64,000 bases of DNA, taken from NCBI RefSeq assembly GCF_023823125.1, contig NZ_CP090949.1, forward strand, positions 2,256,001 through 2,320,000. The letters are read 5' to 3'. Below are positions 20,586 through 29,826 of this stretch, piece after piece. This stretch comes from Erythrobacter aurantius (GTDB lineage: Bacteria; Pseudomonadota; Alphaproteobacteria; Sphingomonadales; Sphingomonadaceae). Each line of letters starts with the position of its first letter. Positions within the stretch are counted from its first letter, which is position 1. A model generated the notes under the pieces. That model did not search any database and was not told the DNA's origin. It worked only from the letters and a program-made list of their open reading frames with translations. Made by a program: the position numbers and the translations under genes.

Positions 20586-21823
20586 TACGGGGCTGGCCCG
20601 AGCGGAAGCCGCCTGATTTCGGTCGGGAGCGCCTGCTTTCCGTCTGCAAGCCGGCCGTCGACAAACCGGTCCCATTGGCCATTGCCGATATAAATCAACG
20701 CGCCTTCGTCGATCGAGCCGCTGAGGGGCTCCGTCCATTCCGAATGCGCCTGTTCGAGAATGCGGTGGCCAACCACCCGATTGCCGTCCTCGGAAAGCAT
20801 GAAGGCGCTGATCCGCATTGGTGAGGTGCCGTTCTGCACCGCGATCAGCTCATTGTCATGGCGCCACAGGCCGTCGACCCCGTCGAGCATCAGCGGAATA
20901 TCCGAAGTCAGGCGCGAAACTTCGCCGGTTGCGAGTTCAACTATCGCGATCCCATAACGGTAATCACTGACGTAGAGCCTAACCCCATCAGCGCTGACAG
21001 CCAGCCCTTGCGGTGATCGAAATGTTCCGGGTGGGACGACAGGCTCAAGTGATTTTGCACCATTCTCAAGCCGATAGACCCCGCCGCCAACCGAATCGCT
21101 CGCGTAAAGCGTCCCATCGGTCGCCGCGACCAGATCGTTCATCGACTTGGCCTCGCTGTGGATCACAATGACTTGCCGGCTGCATTCAAGCTCCAGACAC
21201 AGGGACATCAGTCCGGCAGCAGTCTGTTCTGCGTTGAACGGGTTCGGAACACTGGAGACGGAAGCCCACAATTGATCAAGCACCGGGAAGTAAACGATGC
21301 CTGAAAAGCTGTGTCCTTCGCCAAAATCGCTCTGCCCAAGTTCATCGGGCGAGGTGTATTGCCAAATCGAATTGCCCGACTGCGAAGTGACAGCCAACGT
21401 GTCCGTCCGCGGGTCTTTCACGACGCTTTCGGTCAGGCCTGCTTCCGCCGGAAGGATCGCGATTATCTCGCTCGCTTCGATCACTTCCGCTTCGGCTATC
21501 AGACGCTCGGCGATCCGCCCTGCATCGATCCCCTCTAGCAATTTTGGGATCTGCGCCTGAGCCGCATCGCTGAACACGTATCCGCGATCATAAAGCCACT
21601 CGAGCGTCGCCAGAACCTTTTCAACTTCGCCCGCCGCGATCAACGGCTGGAGAAGTCTAAGACGCACAGATCCGCTATCAGGAAAATCCCGGGCGAGTTG
21701 GTCCAGCCCGTCGATATCGCGAATCTGTCCGGTCTCGGCATCGACCGCACGCCAAGGCGCGCGATCCCCTGCCAAGCCCGGACTGGCAAGTGCAAGCGCA
21801 CATAGAGCGACCAGCGCTCTCAC
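20582..21823 (-). CDS. Exported beta-propeller-like protein
   Basis: A 413-residue protein with a short signal peptide (RALVALCALALASPGLAG). The second half has repeated strand-rich units of the NHL/SMP-30 style, for example DLVAATDGTLYASDSVGGGVYR and GLAVSADGVRLYVSDYRYG, which suggests a beta-propeller of the SMP-30/gluconolactonase type. The metal ligands of true lactonases cannot be confirmed by eye, so no enzyme activity is claimed. It starts with a GTG that overlaps the stop of the aldehyde dehydrogenase gene (GTGA), so the two are probably co-translated. Confidence 0.75.
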   Translation of the reverse strand: MRALVALCALALASPGLAGDRAPWRAVDAETGQIRDIDGLDQLARDFPDSGSVRLRLLQPLIAAGEVEKVLATLEWLYDRGYVFSDAAQAQIPKLLEGIDAGRIAERLIAEAEVIEASEIIAILPAEAGLTESVVKDPRTDTLAVTSQSGNSIWQYTSPDELGQSDFGEGHSFSGIVYFPVLDQLWASVSSVPNPFNAEQTAAGLMSLCLELECSRQVIVIHSEAKSMNDLVAATDGTLYASDSVGGGVYRLENGAKSLEPVVPPGTFRSPQGLAVSADGVRLYVSDYRYGIAIVELATGEVSRLTSDIPLMLDGVDGLWRHDNELIAVQNGTSPMRISAFMLSEDGNRVVGHRILEQAHSEWTEPLSGSIDEGALIYIGNGQWDRFVDGRLADGKQALPTEIRRLPLGPAPY

Positions 21824-23250
21824 TTCATCATGCCGGCCGCCGCCTTTTCGGTTGCCTTGCCATAGGGCGGCTTCATCCCTGCCAGCTTGGCAATATCGAT
21901 CTTGGGCTGGTGATAGGTGCTGCGGGCGTGGCTAAATTCGCGGAAGCCTTCGATCGCGTGATAGCTGCCGATACCTGACGGGCCGACCCCGCCGAACGGC
22001 AGGTCTTCCATCGAGACGTGGAAGATCACGTCATTGGTGGTGACACCACCCGAAATCGTCCGGGTCAGCACCCGCTCCTGCTCGCCCTGATCCTCTCCGA
22101 AGTAATAGAGGCCGAGCGGGCGATCGTGTTCGTTGATGTAATCCACCGCCTGATCGACCGATTTGTAGGTCATCACGGGCAGGACCGGGCCGAAGATTTC
22201 CTCCTGCATCACCTTCATGTCGTCATTGACGTTTTTCAGGATGTTGAGCGGCATCTTGCGCTGGTTGGCGTTTCCGAAGTCCTCATTGCCGGGGTTGACC
22301 TCGATCACCTCGGCGCCCTTCTCGCGGGCATCTTCGACAAGCCCCTGCAACCGCTCGAAATGGCGGTCGGACACGATCGAGGCGTAGTCGTCATTTTCAA
22401 GCAGGGTGGGATACATCGCGGAAACCCCCGATGCGACACCCGCCACGGCTTCGTCCTGCTTGTCCTCGGGCACATAAAGATAGTCCGGAGCGAGGCAGAT
22501 TTGCCCGGCGTTCATCATCTTGCCCAGCGCGATCCGTTCGCCTGCCTTGGCAAAATCCGCGCTGCGGCCCATGATGACCGGTGATTTACCGCCCAGTTCC
22601 AGCGTCACCGGAACAAGGTTCTCCGCCGCGGCCTGCATCACCCGCCGACCTGTCGCGGTCGATCCGGTGAAGACGAGATGATCGAAGGGCAGCGATGAGA
22701 ATGCAGCCGCCACTTCCGGCCCGCCTGTGACAACCGCGACTTCGTCACGGGTGAAGTATTCCTCCACCAGTTCGGCCATCAGCGCGCTTGTCCGCTCGGT
22801 GAATTCACTCGGCTTGATCATTGCACGATTGCCGGCCGCCAGAACCTGCATCAGCGGGGCAAAGGCCAGATTGACCGGAAAATTCCACGGGCTGAGAATG
22901 CCGATCACGCCCTTAGGCTCATATCGCACCTCGGCCTTGGCCCCCAGCAGGCCCAGCGGGAATTGGACCGGGCGCCTTTCGGTCTTGGCCCACTTGTCCA
23001 TGTGCTTGAGCGCGTGCTTGCCCGCGCCGACGGTCGCGCCGATATCGGTGAGCAACGATTGCTCCATCGAGCGGTTGCCGAAATCCGCGCTCATCGCCTT
23101 GCAGAACGCGTCGGCGTTGTCTTTCACAAGAGCCATCGCCCGCCGGATGCGATCCTTGCGTTGAGACATGCTTTCGGGCCGCGATGCGGTGAATGCGCTC
23201 CGCTGCAGCTTCAGCAATTCCTCGAGTTCTGCGCGCCGGTCATCAGCCAT
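21820..23250 (-). CDS. Aldehyde dehydrogenase, coniferyl-aldehyde-dehydrogenase type
   Basis: NAD(P)-dependent aldehyde dehydrogenase of about 476 residues. The catalytic glutamate is at about 218 (VTLELGGKSP) and the nucleophilic cysteine at about 252 (NAGQICLAPDY); the nucleotide-binding FTGSTATGR segment is intact. The C-terminal FGGVGPSGIGSYHAIEGF pattern fits the coniferyl aldehyde dehydrogenase/fatty-aldehyde subgroup, but the substrate is not proven. The ATG at 23250 has GGGAG just upstream; the longer frame to 23328 lacks such a site. It is divergent from the thiolase gene across 169 bases. Confidence 0.9.
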   Translation of the reverse strand: MADDRRAELEELLKLQRSAFTASRPESMSQRKDRIRRAMALVKDNADAFCKAMSADFGNRSMEQSLLTDIGATVGAGKHALKHMDKWAKTERRPVQFPLGLLGAKAEVRYEPKGVIGILSPWNFPVNLAFAPLMQVLAAGNRAMIKPSEFTERTSALMAELVEEYFTRDEVAVVTGGPEVAAAFSSLPFDHLVFTGSTATGRRVMQAAAENLVPVTLELGGKSPVIMGRSADFAKAGERIALGKMMNAGQICLAPDYLYVPEDKQDEAVAGVASGVSAMYPTLLENDDYASIVSDRHFERLQGLVEDAREKGAEVIEVNPGNEDFGNANQRKMPLNILKNVNDDMKVMQEEIFGPVLPVMTYKSVDQAVDYINEHDRPLGLYYFGEDQGEQERVLTRTISGGVTTNDVIFHVSMEDLPFGGVGPSGIGSYHAIEGFREFSHARSTYHQPKIDIAKLAGMKPPYGKATEKAAAGMMK

Positions 23251-23419
23251 TTTTCTCTCCCACTTTATCCCGGTTTCAATTTGCCACCGTTGTGAGGGAA
23301 AGCACGGCGGCTCGCAAGTTAATACCAATTGCCAAGTGCTAGCGCGTTGCCATCGGGCGGAGCCGCTCCTAGATCAACTTCAACCAATCTCCCGTTTCCG
23401 AATTGAAGGATGCAAACCC

Positions 23420-24616
23420 ATGCCGCACTTCTCAGCCAACGATCCGATTGTAATCCTTTCCTATGCTCGCACCCCGATGGGCGGCATGCAGGGCGCGCTT
23501 GCCGAAGTACCGGCGACTGATCTGGGAGCGGCAGCGGTAAAGGCGGCGGTGGAGCGTTCGGGCGTTCCGGGCGACAAGTTCGACCGCACCTATATGGGCT
23601 GCGTCCTTCCCGCCGGGCTGGGCCAGGCCCCTGCCCGTCAGGCGACGATCAAGGCCGGTCTGCCCGAATCGGTGCAGGCAACAACGGTGAACAAGGTCTG
23701 CGGCTCGGGCATGCAGACCGTCATCATGGGGGCGGAGGCGCTGGCCAGCGGCACGATCGACTATGTCGTGGCCGGGGGCATGGAGAGCATGACGAACGCT
23801 CCCTACCTGCTCAAGAAGCACCGTTCGGGCGCGCGCATCGGGCATGATACCGCCTATGATCACATGTTCCTCGACGGGCTGGAGGATGCCTATGAGGAAG
23901 GCCGCGCGATGGGCACTTTCGCGCAGGATACCGCCAACGAATACCAGCTCACCCGTGAAGAACAGGACGCCTATTCGATCGAATCCCTTGCCCGCGCCAA
24001 CGCCGCCATCGCCAGCGGTGCATTTGCCGATGAAGTGGTGCCGGTGACCTTCTCGACCCGCGCTGGCGAAGTCACTGTCGATACCGACGAACAACCCGGC
24101 AAGGGTAAGCCGGACAAGATCCCGCAGCTGCGCCCGGCCTTTGCCAAGGACGGAACGATTACCGCTGCGACTTCCAGCTCCATTTCCGATGGCGCGGCTG
24201 CCGTGGTGCTGACCCGCGAAAGTGTCGCAAGCGCGAATGGCCAGACGCCGGTTGCCCGGATCGTCGCTCTCGCCGCCCATGCCCGCGCGCCAAAGGACTT
24301 CACCGTCGCCCCCGTCGGCGCGATCCAGAAGGTGCTCGACAACGCGGGCTGGTCGGTTGACGATGTCGATCTGTGGGAAGTGAACGAGGCGTTTGCCTGC
24401 GTCGCCATGTTCGCGATGCGCGACATCGGCATCCCGCATGAAAAGATCAATGTGAACGGCGGCGCGACCGCGCTGGGCCATCCGATCGGCGCATCAGGCA
24501 CGCGTATCATCGTGACCCTGCTCAACGCGCTCAAGCAGCAAGCCAAGAAGCGCGGCGTCGCCAGCCTCTGCATCGGCGGGGGTGAAGCCACGGCGATCGC
24601 GGTGGAGCTGGCATGA
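23420..24616 (+). CDS. Acetyl-CoA C-acetyltransferase (thiolase)
   Basis: Thiolase of 398 residues that condenses two acetyl-CoA molecules or cleaves beta-ketoacyl-CoA. The acyl-accepting cysteine is in NKVCGSGMQT (C94), the catalytic histidine in NGGATALGHPIGASG and the second cysteine in CIGGGEATA, all intact. The frame extends upstream to 23168 but the ATG at 23420, preceded by GAAGGA, gives the family length. It overlaps the following lipoprotein gene by four bases. Whether it serves beta-oxidation, polyhydroxyalkanoate or mevalonate-type metabolism cannot be told from context. Confidence 0.92.
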   Translation: MPHFSANDPIVILSYARTPMGGMQGALAEVPATDLGAAAVKAAVERSGVPGDKFDRTYMGCVLPAGLGQAPARQATIKAGLPESVQATTVNKVCGSGMQTVIMGAEALASGTIDYVVAGGMESMTNAPYLLKKHRSGARIGHDTAYDHMFLDGLEDAYEEGRAMGTFAQDTANEYQLTREEQDAYSIESLARANAAIASGAFADEVVPVTFSTRAGEVTVDTDEQPGKGKPDKIPQLRPAFAKDGTITAATSSSISDGAAAVVLTRESVASANGQTPVARIVALAAHARAPKDFTVAPVGAIQKVLDNAGWSVDDVDLWEVNEAFACVAMFAMRDIGIPHEKINVNGGATALGHPIGASGTRIIVTLLNALKQQAKKRGVASLCIGGGEATAIAVELA

Positions 24617-25008
24617 TCCGTTCATTTGCTCCTTTGGCGGCCGCGCTCTTGCTCGTCGCTTGCAATGCCGCGAGCGATGAGCCGCTGCCGCCAGAGGGCA
24701 AGGAACTGGACAAGGGTGTCCAGACTATGGGTCCGGGCCTCTATGCGGTCGGCGACGGCTCGCAAGTCTACGTCCGTACGCGGCTGGCAACCGACGGCAC
24801 TTACGAGGATCTCGATCCGTCAGGCGCAGTTGTCGGATCGGGCAGCTGGTCCAGCCTTGACGAAGTCATCTGCTTCGATCCGGCGGGCGATGGGGAAGGA
24901 CAGCAGGAACGCTGCTGGAGCAATTCTCCACCCGATGAGGACGGCAGTTTCATGACCACTCGCGATGATGGCAGCGAAAGCTATCGAGTGACCCCGCTGG
25001 AAGAATAG
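24613..25008 (+). CDS. Small putative lipoprotein
   Basis: A 131-residue protein with a lipoprotein signal: basic start, hydrophobic core and the lipobox LVAC with the lipidated cysteine at 17. The mature part is acidic, with aspartate/glycine-rich turns (DPAGDGEGQQERCW) and two further cysteines that may form a disulfide. I do not recognise the family. Its ATG overlaps the thiolase stop (ATGA), which links its expression to an enzyme with no evident connection to the envelope. Confidence 0.75.
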   Translation: MIRSFAPLAAALLLVACNAASDEPLPPEGKELDKGVQTMGPGLYAVGDGSQVYVRTRLATDGTYEDLDPSGAVVGSGSWSSLDEVICFDPAGDGEGQQERCWSNSPPDEDGSFMTTRDDGSESYRVTPLEE

Positions 25009-25021
25009 CGCCTCAGGGCGC
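25008..25021. terminator. GC palindrome spanning two convergent stop codons
   Basis: GCGCC-TCAG-GGCGC is a perfect 5-base-pair stem with a tetraloop. It starts at the last base of the lipoprotein stop codon and contains the stop codon of the convergent SH3-protein gene. There is no T-run on either side, so it is at best a weak bidirectional terminator or transcript-end stabiliser. Confidence 0.35.
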
Positions 25022-25510
25022 GGGCTCCATTTCGCCTGCGCCCCACAAACGATCCATCGGCGCCCAACCCGAACGGCCTGCGACATCAACCTCGCAATAG
25101 GTTTCCCGGCAGCGCAGCAATTCGCCGATAACTCCCGGCTGCGCCCGCCAGCGCACCGCACTGCTTGCGACTGGTTCGGCGCGCAATTCCACCGGACCGC
25201 TGCCGATCACCAGAACGCCGAGTTTCGGGCTGAGCTGGCTCGCCGCAACCCACCCTTGCGTGCCTTCGTGATCCTCGATCAGCCTCCAGCCTTCGCGCAG
25301 GCGAATAACCTTCACCGGCAGGCCCCGCCGCTTGTAGACCCAGTCGATCTTGTATTCCTGGCTCGGCCCGACGCGCATGTTCACCTCGTCAAAGCGCATC
25401 GTCGCCCAATAGGGAACCTCGCGCTCCTGCGCGCGCGCCTCTCCCGCAAGGATTGTACCGGTGAGAACGATGCTGAGTGCCAGAGCGGCGAGAAAACGCA
25501 GTGCAGTCAT
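25013..25510 (-). CDS. Exported SH3-like domain protein
   Basis: A 165-residue protein with a cleavable signal peptide (hydrophobic core LAALALSIVLTGTILAG, then ARA-Q). The mature part contains bacterial SH3-like motifs: EVNMRVGPSQEYKIDWVYKRRGLPV followed by GWRLIEDHEGTQGWV (the longer motif is at about residues 42-67) and a second, more divergent copy after it ending DVAGRSGWAPMDRLWG. Such domains usually bind peptidoglycan or peptides in the periplasm. It stands alone between convergent and divergent neighbours. Confidence 0.85.
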   Translation of the reverse strand: MTALRFLAALALSIVLTGTILAGEARAQEREVPYWATMRFDEVNMRVGPSQEYKIDWVYKRRGLPVKVIRLREGWRLIEDHEGTQGWVAASQLSPKLGVLVIGSGPVELRAEPVASSAVRWRAQPGVIGELLRCRETYCEVDVAGRSGWAPMDRLWGAGEMEPAP

Positions 25511-25633
25511 ACCCTTCTGATAGCGTCACCAGTGATTGCGCTTCAAGCGACTTTGCAGCCCTACAAAGCCATTGTGCCAATTCAGGAACAGCCAGCTTGA
25601 CCACCCCCGCTCCTTGCCATTAGCGCAGCGATT

Positions 25634-26650
25634 ATGGCTCATCCCGATACCGCTCCGCATTTTCCGTCAGGCAAGCCCAAGGTGGTGGTTACCCGTCACC
25701 TTATCCCGAGCGTGGAACAGCGGATGAGCGAACTGTTCGATGTCGTGCTCAATCCCGATGACGTGCCGATGACGCGCGAAGAACTGATCGCGGCGATGCA
25801 GGACTGCGACGTACTGGTTCCCACCGTCACAGACCGGATCGACGCGGAAATGATCGCGGGCGCTGGCGACCGGTTGCGGCTGATCGCCAGCTTTGGCGCG
25901 GGGACGGAGCATATCGACCTTGCCGCAGCCGCCGCACGCAAGATCATCGTTACCAACACGCCGGGCGTGTTCACCGATGACACCGCTGATCTTGCCATGG
26001 CCGGAATTATCGGCGTGCCGCGCCGCATCAGAGAAGGCACGGCCTTGGTCCGGCGGGGCGAATGGACCGGCTGGGCGCCTTCGGGGCTCCTAGGGCGCAA
26101 GCTGGGTGGCAAGGTTCTGGGCATTGTCGGCATGGGCCGGATCGGTCAGGCCGTCGCCCACCGCGCCCGCGCGTTTGGCCTGCAAGTCGCCTATTACAAC
26201 CGCAAGCAATTGCCACAGGCGGTCGAATCGATGCTGGGCGCACGGTTTGTTTCCGATCTCGACACTCTGATCGCCGAGGCGGACATCCTCACCCTGCACT
26301 GCCCGCTGACAGCGGAAACCCGCGGGATGATCGATGCACGCCGGATCGCGTTGATGAAGCCGGGCGCGAGCATCATCAACACCGCGCGTGGGGAATTGAT
26401 CGATCAGGAAGCGCTGATAGCGGCTCTGCAATCGGGCCACCTCGCCGGAGCGGGTCTGGACGTGTATCCGGACGAACCGAATGTCGACAAACGCCTGATC
26501 GAACACCCCAACGTCATGACCCTCCCCCACATCGGCAGCGCCACGACCGAGGGCCGCGAGGCATCGGGTGAAAAGGTGGTCGCCAATATCCAGTTCTGGG
26601 TCAACGGCCACCGCCCGCCCGATCAGGTGCTGACGGCGCTGGTGGGTTAG
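25634..26650 (+). CDS. D-isomer-specific 2-hydroxyacid dehydrogenase (glyoxylate/hydroxypyruvate reductase type)
   Basis: NAD(P)-dependent dehydrogenase of 338 residues. The Rossmann motif is GIVGMGRIGQ. The catalytic triad is visible as arginine in NTARGELID, glutamate in DVYPDEP and histidine in LPHIGSAT. The pattern is that of glyoxylate/hydroxypyruvate reductases, but formate or phosphite relatives share the same fold, so the substrate is uncertain. The start ATG at 25634 has no good ribosome-binding site. Its stop codon overlaps the stop of the convergent GNAT gene. Confidence 0.88.
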   Translation: MAHPDTAPHFPSGKPKVVVTRHLIPSVEQRMSELFDVVLNPDDVPMTREELIAAMQDCDVLVPTVTDRIDAEMIAGAGDRLRLIASFGAGTEHIDLAAAAARKIIVTNTPGVFTDDTADLAMAGIIGVPRRIREGTALVRRGEWTGWAPSGLLGRKLGGKVLGIVGMGRIGQAVAHRARAFGLQVAYYNRKQLPQAVESMLGARFVSDLDTLIAEADILTLHCPLTAETRGMIDARRIALMKPGASIINTARGELIDQEALIAALQSGHLAGAGLDVYPDEPNVDKRLIEHPNVMTLPHIGSATTEGREASGEKVVANIQFWVNGHRPPDQVLTALVG

Positions 26651-27099
26651 ATGCGTAACGCGAACAGCTTGTTGAATTCGCCCGCCTTGTACCCGGCAAA
26701 ATCACCGCAGGGTTCAAATCCGAAGCTGCGGTAAAGTGCGGTTGCCGGCTCGAACAGCGGGCCCGATCCTGTTTCAAGCTTGATCTCGGCCAAGCCCAGT
26801 TCTCGCGCCCGCTCGATCAGGTGCGACAGGATCGCCCTGCCCGCGCCGGTCCGCCGCGCATCGGGATGGGCGCGCATCGACTTGATCTCGGCAAAGCCTT
26901 CGTGCCGCTTGAGCGCGCCGATCGCCAACAGCGCTGCGCCGTTCCACGCAGCGTAAACCTCCATATCCGCTCCCTGAAGCCCGGACAGGTCCAACGCATG
27001 ATTGGTCCCCGGCGGCGACCCTTCGAACATTTCCCGCGTGTGCAGCGCGATCAGTTCCACCACTTCCGGTTCCGACAGATCGCTGCGGCGGATCTCCAT
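26647..27099 (-). CDS. GNAT-family N-acetyltransferase
   Basis: A 150-residue acetyltransferase. The acetyl-CoA-binding motif A is ARRTGAGRAILSHLIERA (R/Q-x-x-G-x-G/A), and the closing LETGSGPLFEPATALYRSFGF segment is typical of the GNAT fold. The substrate is unknown. The ATG at 27099 lies 11 bases after the fabI stop, and the longer upstream frame is inside fabI. It ends in overlap with the convergent dehydrogenase stop. Confidence 0.85.
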   Translation of the reverse strand: MEIRRSDLSEPEVVELIALHTREMFEGSPPGTNHALDLSGLQGADMEVYAAWNGAALLAIGALKRHEGFAEIKSMRAHPDARRTGAGRAILSHLIERARELGLAEIKLETGSGPLFEPATALYRSFGFEPCGDFAGYKAGEFNKLFALRI

Positions 27100-27110
27100 T
27101 TGCGCCAAGC

Positions 27111-27899
27111 CTAGAGATTGTCGAGTTGCGGCATTCCCAGTACGTGGAAGCCGCCATCGACATGGATGATCTCGCCCGTTGTGCAGGCCGCCGCATCGGA
27201 GCAAAGATAGACGGCGGTTCCGCCCACCGCTTCGAGCGTGGCATTGCTGCCCAGCGGCGCGTTTGCCTCGGTATGGCGATAGGTGCGGCGCACCCCGCCG
27301 ATGGCGCTCGCGGCGAGCGTCTTCATGGGGCCGGGGCTGATCGCGTTGACCCTGATACCGTCGCGGCCCAGATCATTGGCGAGATAACGCACCCCCGCCT
27401 CAAGCGCGGCCTTGGCCATTCCCATTACGTTGTAATTGGGGGTGACCCGGCTCGAACCCAGATAGCTCAGGGTCAGCAAGCTTCCCCCATTTTCCACCAT
27501 CATCGGATGCGCCCGGCGCGCGACTTCGATCAGGCTGTAGGCCGAAATGTCCATCGAATTGCGGAAGTTGGCGCGCGTCGTGTTGAGGATGCGCCCAGTC
27601 AGCTCGGACTTGTCCGAATAGGCGATCGCGTGGACCACGAAATCGAGCGTGCCCCACCGTTCCTGCAAGGCGGCAAAAGCCACGTCGAGCGAGGCGTCAT
27701 CGGTGACATCGACATCGAGCATCAGATCCGAACCGACGCTTTGTGCCAAGGGCTCTAGCCGCTTGCCGAAGCCTTCTCCCTGATAGGTGAAGGCCAGTTC
27801 CGCTCCTGCATCGGCGCATGCCTTGGCGATGCCCCATGCAATCGACCGGTCGTTGGCAACGCCCATTACAAGGCCGCGTTTTCCCGCAAGCACGCCCAT
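27111..27899 (-). CDS. fabI: Enoyl-[acyl-carrier-protein] reductase (NADH)
   Basis: Catalyses the last reductive step of each fatty-acid elongation cycle. The 262-residue SDR protein has the NAD-binding MGVANDRSIAWGIA start, the active tyrosines at 146 and 156 and lysine 163 (YNVMGMAK), the same numbering as the Escherichia coli enzyme. GGGAGGGGAG precedes the ATG. It lies downstream of fabB and fabA on the same strand, so three type II fatty-acid synthesis genes are grouped. Confidence 0.96.
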   Translation of the reverse strand: MGVLAGKRGLVMGVANDRSIAWGIAKACADAGAELAFTYQGEGFGKRLEPLAQSVGSDLMLDVDVTDDASLDVAFAALQERWGTLDFVVHAIAYSDKSELTGRILNTTRANFRNSMDISAYSLIEVARRAHPMMVENGGSLLTLSYLGSSRVTPNYNVMGMAKAALEAGVRYLANDLGRDGIRVNAISPGPMKTLAASAIGGVRRTYRHTEANAPLGSNATLEAVGGTAVYLCSDAAACTTGEIIHVDGGFHVLGMPQLDNL

Positions 27900-27937
27900 G
27901 TAAGCTCCCCTCCCTTAGCGGCGCCCTGGCCGCGACG

Positions 27938-29167
27938 TCATCCGTGGAATTTCGACAGCAGCATTGTCCCGTTGGTGCCGCCGAACCCGAAGGAGTTTGT
28001 CATTACCGTATCAAGCCCGGCGTTCTCCACCAGTTCGGTGGCGATCTCCTCCGGTTTCAGTGCCGGATCGAGAGTTTCGACATTGATCGACGGAATGATG
28101 AAGTCATGCTCCAGCGCGAGCAGGCAATAGACCGCCTCCTGCGCGCCGGTTGCGCCCTGACTGTGGCCGGTCATCGACTTGGTCGAGCTGACAGGAGGCG
28201 TCGAACCTTCGCCGAACACGCGGCGCACGGCTTCGATCTCGCCCACGTCACCCACCGGGGTCGAGGTGCCATGCGCATTGATGTAGCTGATCTTGCGATC
28301 CGGGCCGAGGGTCTTGAGCGCGCCCAGCATCGAACGTTCACCGCCCTCACCCGAAGGAGCGACCATGTCGGCCCCGTCGGAAGTGGCGCAGAACCCGGTG
28401 ACTTCGGCATAGATCTTCGCGCCGCGCGCCTGTGCATGCTCGAGCGCTTCGAGCACCACGATCGCCCCGCCGCCGCCGATCACGAACCCGTCGCGGTCGG
28501 CATCGAAAGCGCGGCTCGCGCGTTCCGGCGTGTCGTTATACTTGCTCGACATCGCGCCCATCGCGTCGAACAGGCAGGACAGCGTCCAGTCGAGTTCTTC
28601 GCCGCCACCGCCGAACATCACGTCCTGCAATCCCAGCGCGATCTGCTGTGCGGCCATGCCGATGCAATGCAGCGAGGTGGAACAGGCCGAGGTGATCGAG
28701 AAGTTCATGCCCTTGATCTGATAGGCCGTCGCCAGATTGGCGCTGACCGTCGAAGACATCGTCTTGGGGACAGCGAACGGCCCGATCCGCTTGGTCGAAC
28801 CGTTCTGGAGCACCGTCTGATGAGCCGCCAGCATCGCCGAAGTCGAAGGGCCGCCCGATCCGGCGATCACGCCGGTCATCGGATTGACGACATCCTTTTC
28901 CTCAAGCCCCGCATCCGCGATCGCCTGACCCATCGCGATATGGGCATAGGCTGCGCCCGGTCCCATGAAGCGCAAGGTGCGCTTATCGACATGTTCGGCC
29001 ACATCCAGCTTCACCGCCCCTGCAATCTGGGAGCGGAAGCCATGCTCGGCCATGTCCTCGTTGAAGGTGATGCCGGACTTGCCGGCCTTCAGCGAGGCCA
29101 GAACCTCGCCTGTATTGTTGCCAATCGAGGATACGATCCCCAGCCCGGTTATGACGACGCGACGCAT
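27938..29167 (-). CDS. fabB: 3-oxoacyl-[acyl-carrier-protein] synthase I
   Basis: Condensing enzyme of fatty-acid elongation, 409 residues. The active cysteine is C162 ([13 protein letters not shown]); the two histidines are in [12 protein letters not shown] and [11 protein letters not shown]. Neighbouring fabA marks it as the FabB partner needed for unsaturated fatty acid synthesis rather than a FabF. It follows fabA by 25 bases. Confidence 0.94.
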   Translation of the reverse strand: MRRVVITGLGIVSSIGNNTGEVLASLKAGKSGITFNEDMAEHGFRSQIAGAVKLDVAEHVDKRTLRFMGPGAAYAHIAMGQAIADAGLEEKDVVNPMTGVIAGSGGPSTSAMLAAHQTVLQNGSTKRIGPFAVPKTMSSTVSANLATAYQIKGMNFSITSACSTSLHCIGMAAQQIALGLQDVMFGGGGEELDWTLSCLFDAMGAMSSKYNDTPERASRAFDADRDGFVIGGGGAIVVLEALEHAQARGAKIYAEVTGFCATSDGADMVAPSGEGGERSMLGALKTLGPDRKISYINAHGTSTPVGDVGEIEAVRRVFGEGSTPPVSSTKSMTGHSQGATGAQEAVYCLLALEHDFIIPSINVETLDPALKPEEIATELVENAGLDTVMTNSFGFGGTNGTMLLSKFHG

Positions 29168-29192
29168 GATCCGTATTGTGCCCCTGATCCCA

Positions 29193-29702
29193 TCACGCTT
29201 CTGAAAGCGCGACCTTCATGTCTTTGACTTGATAGATGACTTCGCCATCGGCTTCGACGCGGCCGTCAGCCACACCCATGGTGAGCCGACGGGTCTGCAC
29301 CGCCTTGGTAAAATCGACGAAGTATCGCAGCATCTTGCGATCAGGCCGCACCATGCCGGTTAGCTTTACCTCGCCCACGCCCAGCGCATAGCCGCGCCCC
29401 TGCCAGCCACGCCAGCCAAGGTTGAAGCCGGTCAGCTGCCACAGACCGTCAAGGCCGAGACAGCCGGGCATGATCGGGTTGCCAGGGAAATGGCAGTCGA
29501 AGAACCAAAGATCGGGCGTGATGTCGAATTCGGCCACCACGTGCCCCTTGCCGTGTTCGCCGCCATCGCCAGAAATCTCGGTAATGCGGTCCATCATCAG
29601 CATCGGCGGTGCGGGCAATTGCGCGTTGCCGGGGCCGAACAATTCGCCCCTTGCGCACTTCAACAAATCGTCGCGGTCAAAGCTGGTTGGGAAGTCAGTC
29701 AT
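29193..29702 (-). CDS. fabA: 3-hydroxydecanoyl-[acyl-carrier-protein] dehydratase/isomerase
   Basis: Bifunctional dehydratase and trans-2/cis-3 isomerase that introduces the double bond into growing fatty acids. At 169 residues it has the family length, with active-site histidine at 71 and aspartate at 85 in [20 protein letters not shown]. With FabB it gives the anaerobic route to unsaturated fatty acids. A minus-strand TATAAA at 29730-29725 lies 23 bases before the start and may be its -10 element. Confidence 0.96.
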   Translation of the reverse strand: MTDFPTSFDRDDLLKCARGELFGPGNAQLPAPPMLMMDRITEISGDGGEHGKGHVVAEFDITPDLWFFDCHFPGNPIMPGCLGLDGLWQLTGFNLGWRGWQGRGYALGVGEVKLTGMVRPDRKMLRYFVDFTKAVQTRRLTMGVADGRVEADGEVIYQVKDMKVALSEA

Positions 29703-29724
29703 CCCCTGCGAAGTCCCCTAGTCA

Positions 29725-29730
29725 TTTATA
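29725..29730 (-). promoter_or_regulatory. Candidate -10 element upstream of fabA
   Basis: TATAAA on the minus strand in the gap before fabA. No convincing -35 box sits 16-18 bases upstream (GTGCTA at that spacing). It may drive fabA-fabB and possibly fabI. Confidence 0.3.
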
Positions 29731-29826
29731 CTCTTGGCCGCCGCGCCTAGCACCCTGCCGGGGGTATGGAAAGGGGCGGCGGAGATTGTACCCACGCCAG
29801 TCAGCGGGCATTGCAAGACCGCGCGC

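Noticed and set aside
27818..29227. 469-residue plus-strand frame opposite fabI/fabB
   Set aside because: It spans two genes with strong motifs on the other strand and their intergenic gap.
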